A stretch of DNA of 64,000 bases from Bog-756 sp963737625. GTDB lineage: Bacteria; Actinomycetota; Acidimicrobiia; Acidimicrobiales; RAAP-2. This document shows positions 52,154 to 61,630 of the stretch, piece after piece. Every line of letters starts with the position of its first letter. Position 1 is the stretch's first letter. The notes under the pieces were generated by a model that was not told where the DNA came from, ran no database searches, and saw only the letters and a list, made by a program, of their open reading frames with translations. The position numbers were made by a program, and so were the translations under genes. The stretch is from positions 1 through 64,000 of the forward strand of contig CAVTTK010000006.1 of NCBI GenBank assembly GCA_963737625.1. Reading direction: 5' to 3'.

Positions 52154-55100
52154 TCAGCCCACATCGAGCAGCGCCTGGGCGGCCCGACGCTCCTCTCCGG
52201 CAAATCCCCACCGCCCGGCCATGTCGCGCCCCTCCGTGAGCAGTCGTCGGGACCGATCGCCGTCGCCCCGCCGAAGCGCCAGGCGGCCCTGCTCGATGAG
52301 GGTCCTGGCCTCGTAGAACGGGGAGCCGGCCCGGGCCGCCAGCTTGGCTGCCGTGGCCAGGTGGTCGTCGGCCTGGTCGAACCGCCCGAGCACGGTGGCC
52401 AGACCACCGAGATAGTGGGCGATTGGACCCTCACAGATGGTGCCCACGAAGGTGAGCTGTCCCTCGAAGGGCCGCAGCCGGGCGTAGAGCAGAGCGGCCG
52501 ATTCGGTGTGGTCCAGCTGCATGGCAGCCTCGGCGAACGTGCTCAGTCCGTAGGCCCACAGCAGGTCCTCGGGTAGGTCGGCGAATGCCGAGCGGGTCGC
52601 CCGGTCCAACAGGTGGACGGCCTCGCCTTGGCGCCCGGCCTGGCACAGCGCCCGGGCCAGGGCTCCTTTGTAGGCCGGGATCCCCGGGTTGTCCCTGGCC
52701 CCCTGGTCGATGAGGTCGACGAGTTCGCCGAGCCGCCCCTGCTGCCAGCGGATGTGGGAGATCTGGGTGGCGAAGTAGTTGAAGGCGTCCGGCTGGCCCA
52801 GGTCGGTCCCGATCTGGAACGCCTCCTCGGCCAACAGCTCACCTCTCGCCGTGTCGCCCCGCAGGAGCGCCCACTGGGCACCGGCGAAGACGGCCATCCA
52901 ACGCATTGCGGGTTGGCCCACGTCTCCGGCGATGGTGACCAGGCGCTCGAACAGCTCCTCGGCCTCGGGAACCAGCGCCGCCTCGATCAGCGTCTGCATC
53001 CGGTGGGCCACCGCCCAGAAGGTGGCCGCCGGGTCGCGGACCTGTCCGGCCAGGAGGATGGCCTGCCCGGAGTGGTCCAGCCGCTGGTCCAGGGCTGTCG
53101 GATGGCGAATCGGTTCGAACACCAGATTCAGCACGGCCAGGAGGGTCACCGGGTCGCCCACGGCGCGGGCCTCCTCGACCGCCCGCTCCGCCTCGGCCCG
53201 ACGCTCGGCCAGTGGGAGCTCGAACACCGTCTCACTGCACAGGGTGGCGAGGAGCCGGACCCGGAGCTGGGCGTCGGAGGTCCCGAGGGCCACGACGGCT
53301 CGGCGGAGGGCGGCCACCCGCTCCTGGTCGGTCTGCCCGGCCGCGCTGTAGTAGCCACGCGAGTTGGCCAGCGCGGCCACGGCCATCCGTCGAGGGTCCC
53401 CGGCCGCCTCGGCCGTGACTCCGGCCTCCAGCAGGGTCCGACGGTGCTCTGGGTCGCCGGCCAGGAGTTGTGCCGTGCCCAGCTGGACGGCGAGGTCACA
53501 GCGACGGAGGGCGTCATCGGGCTTCTCGATGTCCAGCAGGGCCCGGGCTTCGCCGAACCACCGCACGGCATCCGCAGCAGCCATGGCCCGGAGGGCGTCG
53601 TGGCCGGCCAGCTCGGCGTAGCGAAGTGCGGGACCGGTCTCCCCAGCTTCCGTGAAGTGGAAGGCCAGCCGAGCTGATGATGGTGATCCCGCCACCCCCT
53701 GTTCCAGGGCGGCCGCCACCTGGCCGTGCAGCCGGCGGCGGCGGGTGGGACCCAACCCGTCATAGAGGGTGTGCCGGGTGAGGGCGTGGGCGAACAGGAA
53801 GGTGCCTCCGCTCTCCTGTTCCACCAACAGGGCCGACTGTTCGCCCTGCTCCAGCAGGCGGAGTAGACGGTCCTCCTCCCACCCGGTGGCGTGCACCAGA
53901 AGCGACAGCTCGAACTCGACACCGATCACCGCGGCCAGGGACAGAAGGGTCGGGGCGTCAGGGCTCAGATGGCGGACGCGTTCGGCGATCACCTCCCGAA
54001 GGCTCGAGGGGAGGCCGGTCTGCACGAGCGACGGGTCGGCCGACCATCGTTCGGCGTCGTCCTGGACCAGGGATCCCGACTCCACCAGGTGGCGCAGCAC
54101 CTCGCGGACGAAGAACGGATTCCCCCCGGTGTCCCGCTGGAGTTCCGACACGAATCCCAGCGAAGCCACGTCCTCCACCGGATGGCCGGCCATGGTCACG
54201 CACAGATCGAGCACGTCGTCCGGCGTGAGGCCGGTCAGCTCCAGCCGGCTCACGCCCGGCTCCCGCCACAGGGCGGCCAGCGTGTCGGACAGGGGATGAT
54301 CACCGTCCACCTCGCTGGAGCGGAATGTGCCCACCACCAGCAGGGAGCTGGAGGCTGAAGCCGAGACCAGGTGGCGGAGGAGGGCCAGGGTGGAGGCATC
54401 GGCCCAGTGCAGGTCGTCGAGCACCAGGAGCAGCGGCCGGTGGCGGCACGCTTCGTTCAGGAGGGCCGCCGCCGCGGTGAAGGCCAGAGAGCGCTCGGTG
54501 TCGGGGTCCGAGCTGGAAGGGGGTGGCACCTCGGGCACCCGGCGGGCCAACATCGGGACCAACCGCGACAGCTCACCACCGTGGGCGGCCACATGGGCCT
54601 CGAGCTCGTGACGCGGGGCGAACCGGACGTAGTGGCCGAGCGCATCGACGAAGGGCTGGTAGGGCGCGCCCGGATCGAGGCAGCGTCCGTAGAGCACCGA
54701 CCCGCCGACCTCCTCCACGGCCCGCGCCACCACCGCGGTGAGCGCCGTCTTGCCGATCCCGGGCTCCCCCCCGACCACGGCGATCTGCCGCTCACCGGCC
54801 ACGGCCCGGTCGAAGGCCCGGGCCAGCTGGTCCTGCTCGGCCGTGCGGCCGACATACTCGGCCACCGGGTGGCGGAGCACCTCGGGCATCGGCAACTCGG
54901 TCGGCAGCTCGGCCAACGCTTCCCGTCCGGGCGACGGCGAGACGGTCGGAGGCTCCCTGTCGCCGGACACGGCCACCGCGGCCGGGTTCACCACGGGGGC
55001 GGGAGCACCGGTGCCGGTCAGCGTGGCCGTGGCTACCCAGTCCAGCTCGCGACGGTGGAGGACGATGGACTCCTCCAGTTCCCGGAGAGCGGTCGACGGC

Positions 55101-55782
55101 TCGAGGCCGAGCTCCTCGTCCAGGAACCGACGCAGTCGTTGGAACGTCCGGAGGGCGTCGGCCTGACGGCCCGACCGGTAGAGGGCCAGCATCAGCGTGG
55201 CCCAGCGCTGCTCGCGCAGCGGTGCGGCGTCGACGGCGGACTGGGCGGCGGCGACCGACTCCCGGTGCCGACCGAGGGCCATGCGGGCCCCGAGGAGGGA
55301 CTCCTCGGCGGTCAATCGCTGCTCCTCGAGGCGGGTGACGACGGCCCGGGCCCAGGCGGCCCCACTCACGTCGACCAGAGCGGGGCCGCGCCATCGGGCG
55401 AGGGCGCGGGCCAGGTACTCGCCGGCCGCATAGGGGTCGCCGGTCTGCAGTGCCTCATGGCCGGAGGCCAGATCGGACTCGAACTCGAGGGCATCGAGCT
55501 CCCCCGGCTCCACCCGCAGGGCGTAGCCGCCGGCCTGATGGTTGATGCGGTCAGCGCCCAGCAACCGTCGGAGCAGGGACACGTGGCTGGTCAGGGTGGA
55601 GGACGCGCCCCGGGGGGAGCGCCGTCCCAGACGTCCTCGGCCATCCGATCGGTGCTGACCGGTTGGTTGGCCGAGACCAGCAGCCGGAGGAGGAGGGCGC
55701 GCCGTCGGGCGCCGCGGATGGGGATGGGGCCGGACTCGCCCTCCACCTCCACTGCCCCCAGGATCCCGAACCGAACTAACAC
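52154..55782 (-). CDS. BTAD (SARP/AfsR-type) regulator with AAA ATPase and TPR-like repeats; one frameshift near 55612
   Basis: About 1208 residues if one base is restored. The GTG at 55782 opens an OmpR-type winged helix (MLVRFGILGAVEVEGESGPI, then RLLVSANQPVSTDRMAEDVW). The frame changes in a C run near 55612 (CGCTCCCCCCGGGGC on the minus strand) and continues as RGASSTLTSHVSLLRRLLGA and a bacterial transcriptional activator domain (to about residue 250). The STAND-like ATPase has Walker A VVGGEPGIGKTALTAVVARA and Walker B PLLLVLDDLHWADASTL. About 600 residues of TPR-like helical repeats complete it. Such proteins switch on target operons after binding a signal. The divergent YbjQ operon, 105 bases away, is the natural target. 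The one-base indel in a homopolymer may be an assembly error. Confidence 0.8.
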
Positions 55783-55887
55783 CCCCCCGCCTCCCTGTGC
55801 GCCCGTGGTCGACCAGCGTAAACGGTCCGGCCCACACCGTGCGGGCCGACGGACGCGGGACGTGACACCGGCGGTAGGGTTCGGAGG

Positions 55888-56301
55888 GTGAGCAGCCTTG
55901 ACCAGTCAGGTGGGGACGGGTCCTTCGATCTCGAACTGGCCGCGGCGTCACTCCGGGCCGACGGGTCCGACGTCCACATCCTGGTCAAGGTGCTGGTGGA
56001 CCAGCTGTCCGACGCCCTCGGGCCTCGCCTGAAGGTGGAGCGGGCCGGCCGGTTCCGCAAGTCCGAGGAGATCAAGTCCCTGGCCATCGCCCTGGGCGAC
56101 GACCAGTTCGACGCCGTGGTCGAGGGGAGCACGCTCCGGTGCACCATCGGTCGCACCTCGGGGGGCATCCGCATCCGCAGTGAGAAGGTCGACATCGACA
56201 CCTGGCTCAACCGCCTGCTGACCGTGCTGAAGGCTGAAGCCGCCACCAGCCAGGCCGTGCGCCTGGCCCTCGAGAACATGGTCATCGGAGGCAACACATG
56301 A
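55888..56301 (+). CDS. Conserved small protein, first gene of the YbjQ operon
   Basis: 137 residues from GTG 55888. It has alternating beta/alpha character: SFDLELAAASLRADGSDVHI, then LVKVLVDQLSDALG, RFRKSEEIKSLAIALGDDQF and GGIRIRSEKVDIDTWLNRLL. No family recognised; it is not YajQ. Its stop overlaps the next start by four bases (ATGA), so it is translationally coupled to the YbjQ-type genes and probably works with them. Confidence 0.65.
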   Translation: MSSLDQSGGDGSFDLELAAASLRADGSDVHILVKVLVDQLSDALGPRLKVERAGRFRKSEEIKSLAIALGDDQFDAVVEGSTLRCTIGRTSGGIRIRSEKVDIDTWLNRLLTVLKAEAATSQAVRLALENMVIGGNT

Positions 56302-57113
56302 GTGATGTGAGCGAGACCGGGGAGACCCCCCAGGACCTGCCCGAAGGGGCCAGTCGCCGACTCCAGGAGCTCGAGAACGGCCTGTTCACCTCCGACCTCT
56401 CGGTCAACGAGTTCCTCCTCATCAAAGAGGTCGGCTTCCACCCGCTGGGCTTCGTGATGGGGTCGTCGATCTACCACACCGGCATCCAGACCCGGAAGTG
56501 GGGCCAGTCCCAGGAGCTGACCAAGCTCACCGAGGCCATGTACAACGCCCGCGAGCTGGCCATGACCCGCATGGAGGAGGAGGCCGCCGAGCTCGGGGCC
56601 GACGGTGTGGTGGGCGTCCGACTCGACGTCAACTACTACGAGTGGGGCAAGGACGCCGCCGAGTTCATCGCCGTGGGCACCGCGGTCAAGGCGGAGAACG
56701 GGGTCTCGCACCGGAACAAACTGGGCAAGCCCTTCACCTCCGACCTGTCCGGCCAGGACTTCTGGACGCTCATGCAGACCGGGCACATCCCCCAGGGCCT
56801 GGTCATGGGGACCTGCGTCTACCACATCGCCCACCGTGGCCTCGGGGCCACCCTGGGCTCGGCCGGCCAGAACGTGGAGCTGCCCAACTTCACCCAGGCC
56901 CTGTACGAGGCCCGCGAACTGGCCATGACCCGCATGCAGGACGAGGCCAACGAGCTCGGTGCCTCGGGCATCGTGGGCGTGAGGCTGGAGGAGAAGTCCC
57001 ACCAGTGGGGCAGTCACACCATCGAGTTCCTCTCCCTGGGCACGGCCGTGGTCAAGACCTCCGACGACGTGACCCTCCCCACCCCCACCACCATCATCTC
57101 CCTGGACAACTGA
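56298..57113 (+). CDS. Double-domain YbjQ/UPF0145-family protein (1)
   Basis: 271 residues with two tandem YbjQ-like domains. First: FTSDLSVNEFLLIKEVGFHP, LTEAMYNARELAMTRMEEEA and AELGADGVVGVRLDVNYYEW (to about residue 135). Second: FTSDLSGQDFWTLMQTGHIP, YEARELAMTRMQDEANELGA and SGIVGVRLEEKSHQW. YbjQ domains are thought to form ring-like pentamers and have been called heavy-metal binding, but the ligand and function are not settled. No signal peptide, so cytoplasmic. Confidence 0.85.
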   Translation: MSDVSETGETPQDLPEGASRRLQELENGLFTSDLSVNEFLLIKEVGFHPLGFVMGSSIYHTGIQTRKWGQSQELTKLTEAMYNARELAMTRMEEEAAELGADGVVGVRLDVNYYEWGKDAAEFIAVGTAVKAENGVSHRNKLGKPFTSDLSGQDFWTLMQTGHIPQGLVMGTCVYHIAHRGLGATLGSAGQNVELPNFTQALYEARELAMTRMQDEANELGASGIVGVRLEEKSHQWGSHTIEFLSLGTAVVKTSDDVTLPTPTTIISLDN

Positions 57114-57129
57114 TGGGCCCGGACCGCTT

Positions 57130-58041
57130 ATGAGCGAGGTCCCCGCCGACCTCCCCGAGGCGGCTGTCCGCCGCTTCTCCGAGGGGGCCTTCACCTCGGG
57201 CCTCACCGTCCCCGACTTCGCCGCCTGCCTCCAGATGGGCCTGGAGCCGGTCGGCTTCGTCCAGGGCTTCTGTGTGATGCAGTGGCAGTTCTACGGGATG
57301 AGGAGCGCCATGGGGTTGGGCCTCGGCGGCTACGGCACCCCGTACGGCGGCAGCACCGGCGGCTACTCGGAGAACTGGCAGTGCCCCCACGGGATGGTGT
57401 CGGCCGAGCACCGCGCCTGGGGACAGAACTACGAGCAGACCTGGGTGGAGAGCGCCTGGACGGAGGGGTTCACCGCCTCCTTCTCCCGCATGGTCGAAGA
57501 GGCCACCGAGGCGGGGGCCCACGGCGTGGTCGGCGTGGTCGACACCAGCTATCCGCTGGCCGACATGGGCGTGCTGGAGTTCAAGGTGCAGGGCACGGCG
57601 GTGAAGGTGGCCGGCGGCGCCCCCCCGTCGGATGGGCGACCGTGGACCACCTACCTGGCCGGCCAGCGCCTGGCCAAGCTGGTCGAGGCGGGGTATGCCC
57701 CGGTGTCCATCGCCGCCTCGGTGGCCTCGGTGCGGGTGTGGGCCAACTGTGTCACGGCCAGCCTGAGCGAGGGCTCCAACTCCATGTACTCGGCGGGCCA
57801 GCCCGGATCGGAGATCGACCAGACGGTCAAGGCCCACTCGGTGGTGCGCCGGCTGGCCCGGGTCCGGGTGCGGGACCAGCTGGAGCACGACTCCCTCCAC
57901 GGGGCGGAGATGGTCACCACCGAGCGCGAGATGGGCGAGGGCGACGCCGAGCTGCAGTGCATCCTGCGGGGCAACCGGGTCCGGCGGTTCAAGGAGTTCG
58001 ACCCCATGCCCCCGCCCGTCCCGACGGTCCGGCTGCTGTGA
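57130..58041 (+). CDS. YbjQ-like double-domain protein (2), diverged
   Basis: 303 residues, ATG 57130, 16 bases after the previous gene. The first domain keeps FTSGLTVPDFAACLQMGLEP, FSRMVEEATEAGAHGVVGVV and LEFKVQGTAVKV, with a Gly/Tyr-rich insertion (LGLGGYGTPYGGSTGGYSEN). The second domain begins YLAGQRLAKLVEAGYAP and is more diverged (VRDQLEHDSLHGAEMVTTER). Its stop overlaps the next gene's GTG by four bases. Confidence 0.75.
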   Translation: MSEVPADLPEAAVRRFSEGAFTSGLTVPDFAACLQMGLEPVGFVQGFCVMQWQFYGMRSAMGLGLGGYGTPYGGSTGGYSENWQCPHGMVSAEHRAWGQNYEQTWVESAWTEGFTASFSRMVEEATEAGAHGVVGVVDTSYPLADMGVLEFKVQGTAVKVAGGAPPSDGRPWTTYLAGQRLAKLVEAGYAPVSIAASVASVRVWANCVTASLSEGSNSMYSAGQPGSEIDQTVKAHSVVRRLARVRVRDQLEHDSLHGAEMVTTEREMGEGDAELQCILRGNRVRRFKEFDPMPPPVPTVRLL

Positions 58042-58901
58042 CCGGCGTCGTCCCGGCCCCCGAGGGCCTGCCCGCCCCCCGACCCGTCGACCTGAAGGCC
58101 GAGATGCTCCGGGCCACCCAGGCCCTCGGCCAGCAGCCGCCGGCCAAGGCGGCCCGCATGATGTCCGACCTGTCCATCGACGAGGAGCTGGTGCTCCACT
58201 CCATCGGCTGGGAGCCGGTCGAGCTGGTCAACGGGGTCTCCATCCATTCCATCCCCTACGGCGTGTGGAACTGGGGGCAGGGCGAGATCACCTGGGCGTC
58301 GGCCGCCTATGCCCGGTCCTTCGCCCACGCCACCGAGCGCATCCACGACCAGTGCTCCAAGGCCGGGGCCCAGGGCGTGGTCGGGGTCCACGTGGAAGTG
58401 GGCATCCACCGCCACCACATCGACGTGGCCCTGGTGGGCACGGCCGTGCGCCCGGTGGACGGGAAGGGGCTCTCGGCCGACCCCGTGTTCGTCTCCGACC
58501 TCTCGGGCCGCGACTTCGCCCTCCTCCACAACGCCGGGTGGACGCCGCTGGGCCTGGCCGCCGGGGCCAGCTTCGTCTACGCCCCGCGTCGCTCCATGGG
58601 CACGGCCATCAGCCAGAAGGGCCAGAACGTGGAGCTGACCAACTACACCGAGGCCATGTACGCCGCACGCGAGGCGGCCATGGAGCGCATGCAGACCTCG
58701 GCCCTCCAGCTGGACGGCACCGGAGTGGTCGAGGTCAAGGTGACCGAGGGCCCCATGTCCTTCGCCCACCACGCCGTGGCCTTCACCGCCTACGGGACGG
58801 TGGTCCGCCTGCTGTCCGGGGAGCACCGGAACGTGGGCGCCCGCATGATCCTCCCCATGGACGACCCGGTCCGGGCCTTCGACGCCACCTCACTGCGCTG
58901 A
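58038..58901 (+). CDS. Double-domain YbjQ-like protein (3)
   Basis: 287 residues from GTG 58038 in a GTGA overlap with the previous stop. First domain: MSDLSIDEELVLHSIGWEPV, FAHATERIHDQCSKAGAQGV and VGVHVEVGIHRHHIDVALVG. Second: FVSDLSGRDFALLHNAGWTP, EAMYAAREAAMERMQTSALQ and HHAVAFTAYGTVVRLL. The second domain is closest to that of protein (1), including QKGQNVELTNYTEAMY. Last gene of the operon. Confidence 0.8.
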   Translation: MTGVVPAPEGLPAPRPVDLKAEMLRATQALGQQPPAKAARMMSDLSIDEELVLHSIGWEPVELVNGVSIHSIPYGVWNWGQGEITWASAAYARSFAHATERIHDQCSKAGAQGVVGVHVEVGIHRHHIDVALVGTAVRPVDGKGLSADPVFVSDLSGRDFALLHNAGWTPLGLAAGASFVYAPRRSMGTAISQKGQNVELTNYTEAMYAAREAAMERMQTSALQLDGTGVVEVKVTEGPMSFAHHAVAFTAYGTVVRLLSGEHRNVGARMILPMDDPVRAFDATSLR

Positions 58902-58911
58902 CCCGGCCGAT

Positions 58912-58926
58912 CTGACGGACCGTCAG
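58912..58926. promoter_or_regulatory. Perfect TetR-type palindrome before the CoA-transferase gene
   Basis: CTGACGGACCGTCAG is a perfect 7+7 inverted repeat with one central base, 15 bases upstream of the ATG at 58942 and overlapping a TTACACT -10-like box. TGAC...GTCA palindromes of this shape are typical of actinobacterial TetR-family regulators of acyl-CoA metabolism. The regulator is not in the window. Confidence 0.6.
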
Positions 58927-58941
58927 TTACACTCCGTTCCC

Positions 58942-60198
58942 ATGCCCACCGACGCGCCCCGCACCGCCCCCCTCGACGGGATCCGGATCCTCGAGTGCTC
59001 GGCCCTCGGGCCGGCCGCCATCACCATGCCGCTGGTGGACCTGGGGGCCGAGGTGATCAAGGTGGAGCCTCCGGCCGGCGACTACATCCGGGAGATGACC
59101 TGGCCCATCGTGGAGGGCGTCTCGCTCATGCACCTCCACATCAACCGGGGCAAGCGCAGCATCGTGCTGGACCTGCGCACCGACGAGGACGTGGCCACCT
59201 TCAAGGCGCTGGCCGCCACGGCCGACGTGGTGGTCGAGGCCATGCGCCCGGGCGGTCTGGCCCGGCGGGGTGTGGGCTATGACGACCTGAGGCAGATCAA
59301 CCCGCAGTTGGTCTTCTGCACCATCTCCGGCTACGGCATGACCGGGCCGTACCAGAACCTCCCGGCCCACGGCGTGGCCTTCGACACCTGGGCCGGCATC
59401 GTCACCCCCCAGGTCAACGAGGACGGGTTCGCCTACCTCCCCGAGCATGCCTCCATGGGCATCCACGCCGGTCCGCTCTTCGGGGCCCTGGGCATCCTGG
59501 CCGCCGTGCTGCGGGCCAAGACGACGGGTGAGGGCTCCTTCCTCGAGATCGCCCAGTCGGATGCCGCGGCGGCCATGGACTGGTACCGCTCGGAGACGTG
59601 GCGGGCCTACGAGCGCCCCGAGTCCGAGGTCACGGGCAACAAGGCCGACGACTACGAGCGGCGCGAGCCGGGAACGGCCGGAATGATCGAGGGGGTGCGC
59701 TACCAGGTCTACGAGGCCAAGGACGGACGGTACGTCCTGTTCATGGCCTCGGAACAGGCCTTCTGGAAGAACTTCTGCGAGTTCGTGGGCCGCATGGACC
59801 TGTTCGAGAAGTGGCCGGGCTCCAAGTTCGCCGACCACGCCCGGGGCAACCTGGAGCTGCGGGGCGAGCTACGGGACATCTTCCGCACCCGCACGGCCGA
59901 GGAGTGGCTGGAGTCGGCCAACACGGCCAACTTCCCGGTGGCCCCGGTCAACTCGCCCAAGACCATCGCCGACGATCCCCAGTTCCACGACCGATTCTCG
60001 TGGTACCCCACCGAGCAGCTGGGGGCCGAGCAGCTGGGCACGCCGCTCAAGTTCGTGGGCGAGGAGCTCCCCGCCCCGTTCCACGCCCCGACGGTGGGCC
60101 AGCACACCGACGAGATCCTGGCTGATGTGCTGGGCTGGGATGACGAGCGGATCGCCGAGTCCCGGGCCCGGGGCGGCCTGGGCGGGACGGCGTCCTGA
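58942..60198 (+). CDS. CaiB/BaiF family (class III) CoA-transferase
   Basis: 418 residues. N-terminal LDGIRILECSALGPAAITMP and LVDLGAEVIKVEPPAGDYIR, then INRGKRSIVLDLRTDED, are signatures of the family, which transfers CoA between carboxylates through an aspartyl-CoA intermediate. The catalytic Asp normally falls in the segment here reading FDTWAGIVTPQ or QSDAAAAMDWYRSE. The C-terminus has PVAPVNSPKTIADDPQFHDR and VGQHTDEILADVLGWDD. The TetR-type palindrome just upstream suggests control by an acyl-CoA-responsive repressor. Substrate unknown. Confidence 0.9.
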   Translation: MPTDAPRTAPLDGIRILECSALGPAAITMPLVDLGAEVIKVEPPAGDYIREMTWPIVEGVSLMHLHINRGKRSIVLDLRTDEDVATFKALAATADVVVEAMRPGGLARRGVGYDDLRQINPQLVFCTISGYGMTGPYQNLPAHGVAFDTWAGIVTPQVNEDGFAYLPEHASMGIHAGPLFGALGILAAVLRAKTTGEGSFLEIAQSDAAAAMDWYRSETWRAYERPESEVTGNKADDYERREPGTAGMIEGVRYQVYEAKDGRYVLFMASEQAFWKNFCEFVGRMDLFEKWPGSKFADHARGNLELRGELRDIFRTRTAEEWLESANTANFPVAPVNSPKTIADDPQFHDRFSWYPTEQLGAEQLGTPLKFVGEELPAPFHAPTVGQHTDEILADVLGWDDERIAESRARGGLGGTAS

Positions 60199-60411
60199 GC
60201 GGGGCACCGGTCACGACCAGGCCCTCGGGCCGTTCGGCTATCTGACTCGTCGTTGGGCTCTGGCCCAGGCGTCGTGACAATCGACGGTTCAGCACCACAG
60301 AGGATCGCTCAACGACACGTGGGACGTTAGGCCCTACCCGAGTCACCGCCAATCCACGACGATGAGTCAGAAGGGGTTGAGAGATCCCATCGGCCAATGG
60401 AGGGATCTGCG

Positions 60412-61431
60412 ATGACAGTACGATTGGCAATCAATGGGTTCGGGCGGACCGGGCGCTCGTTCCTCCGTTCGGTGCTCGGCTCCTCACATGAGATCGACAT
60501 CGTTGCCATCAACGATCTCGGCCCGCCGGAGGCGCTCGCCCGACTCTTCGCTCGTGATTCGGTGCACGGCCACTATCCCGACGTGGTGCGAGTTGACGGC
60601 GACTCCATGGTGGTCGGCTCACATCGGATCTCGATTCTCCGCGAATCGGAGCCGAAAGCTCTCCCTTGGGGCCAACTCGGAATCGACGTCGTCATCGAGT
60701 CGACCGGCCGGTACACCAGCCGCGACAAGGCGTCGGCCCACCTCGAGGCCGGGGCCACCCGGGTCGTGATCTCCGCGCCATGCTCGGATGCCGATGCAAC
60801 GTTGGTCATCGGCGTGAACGAGGAGCAGTTCGATCCGGAGCACCACTTCATCATCTCCAATGCATCCTGCACAACCAATTGCCTCGCCGTCATGGCAAAG
60901 GTCCTCGATGACGCATTCGGGATCGAGGATGGCTTCATGACGACCGTGCACGCCTACACCGGTGATCAGAGTCTGGTCGATGCCCTCCACAAGGACCCCC
61001 GGCGGTCCCGAGGCGCGGCCATCAACATCGTCCCGACCACGACCGGCGCCGCCCGCGCCACCGGTTTGGTGCTTCCGAGCGTGGCCGGAACCCTCGACGG
61101 CCTGGCGCTCCGTGTGCCAGTCCCAGACGCGTCGATTACCGATCTCGTGGCGAATGTGCGGGTCGCACCCAGCGTCACCGGAGTCAAGGACGCCTATCGG
61201 GCGGCTGCAGAATCGGGGCGACTCGTTGGGCTGCTCGAGTACTCGGACGAGCCCCTCGTCTCCTCGGACATCGTCGGGTCTCCCTACTCGTGCGTATTCG
61301 ACTCGGAACTCACGATGGCCCACGGGCATCTCATCAAGGTCCTCGGTTGGTACGACAACGAATCGGGGTATGCCAGCCGCCTCGTCGACCTGGCGGCCCT
61401 GATAGGGACCACGTCCACGAGTCCCCGGTGA
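60412..61431 (+). CDS. gap: Type I glyceraldehyde-3-phosphate dehydrogenase
   Basis: 339 residues from ATG 60412, with GGAGG about ten bases upstream (the ATG at 60397 overlaps that site). NAD-binding motif MTVRLAINGFGRTGRSFLRS; catalytic cysteine in ISNASCTTNCLAVMAKVL; TTVHAYTGDQ, IVPTTTGAARATG and the conserved His and Arg are in place. C-terminal VLGWYDNESGYASRLVDL. It catalyses oxidative phosphorylation of glyceraldehyde 3-phosphate. It stands alone, not with pgk and tpi, so it may be a second isozyme or act in gluconeogenesis. Confidence 0.92.
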   Translation: MTVRLAINGFGRTGRSFLRSVLGSSHEIDIVAINDLGPPEALARLFARDSVHGHYPDVVRVDGDSMVVGSHRISILRESEPKALPWGQLGIDVVIESTGRYTSRDKASAHLEAGATRVVISAPCSDADATLVIGVNEEQFDPEHHFIISNASCTTNCLAVMAKVLDDAFGIEDGFMTTVHAYTGDQSLVDALHKDPRRSRGAAINIVPTTTGAARATGLVLPSVAGTLDGLALRVPVPDASITDLVANVRVAPSVTGVKDAYRAAAESGRLVGLLEYSDEPLVSSDIVGSPYSCVFDSELTMAHGHLIKVLGWYDNESGYASRLVDLAALIGTTSTSPR

Positions 61432-61630
61432 TCGACTCGGGAGTGATCAGGAGTACAGCAAGAGCGGTGGGGGGATCACACGGAACGGGCACTCGCTAGA
61501 CGTCATGTCCGCTCCGGCCCGCGTGGTCCTGGGCCGGCGGAGAGAATGGTCGATTCCGATGTGGCCACCCGTCTGCGCTCAGGAGGAGTGGGCGACCCGA
61601 GTGTGTTGCCACCATCGGATCCCATGGCGA

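Noticed and set aside
54371..55891. 506-residue plus-strand frame opposite the BTAD regulator
   Set aside because: Gly/Arg/Gln-rich antisense frame typical of high-GC DNA, with no domain; the minus strand encodes the clear ATPase.
55888..56301. Assignment of the 137-aa protein to YajQ
   Set aside because: Same genomic flavour but the YajQ N-terminal signature is absent and the length and motif order do not fit.
55776..57206. Long minus-strand frame over the YbjQ operon
   Set aside because: Antisense to conserved YbjQ domains, with no features of its own.
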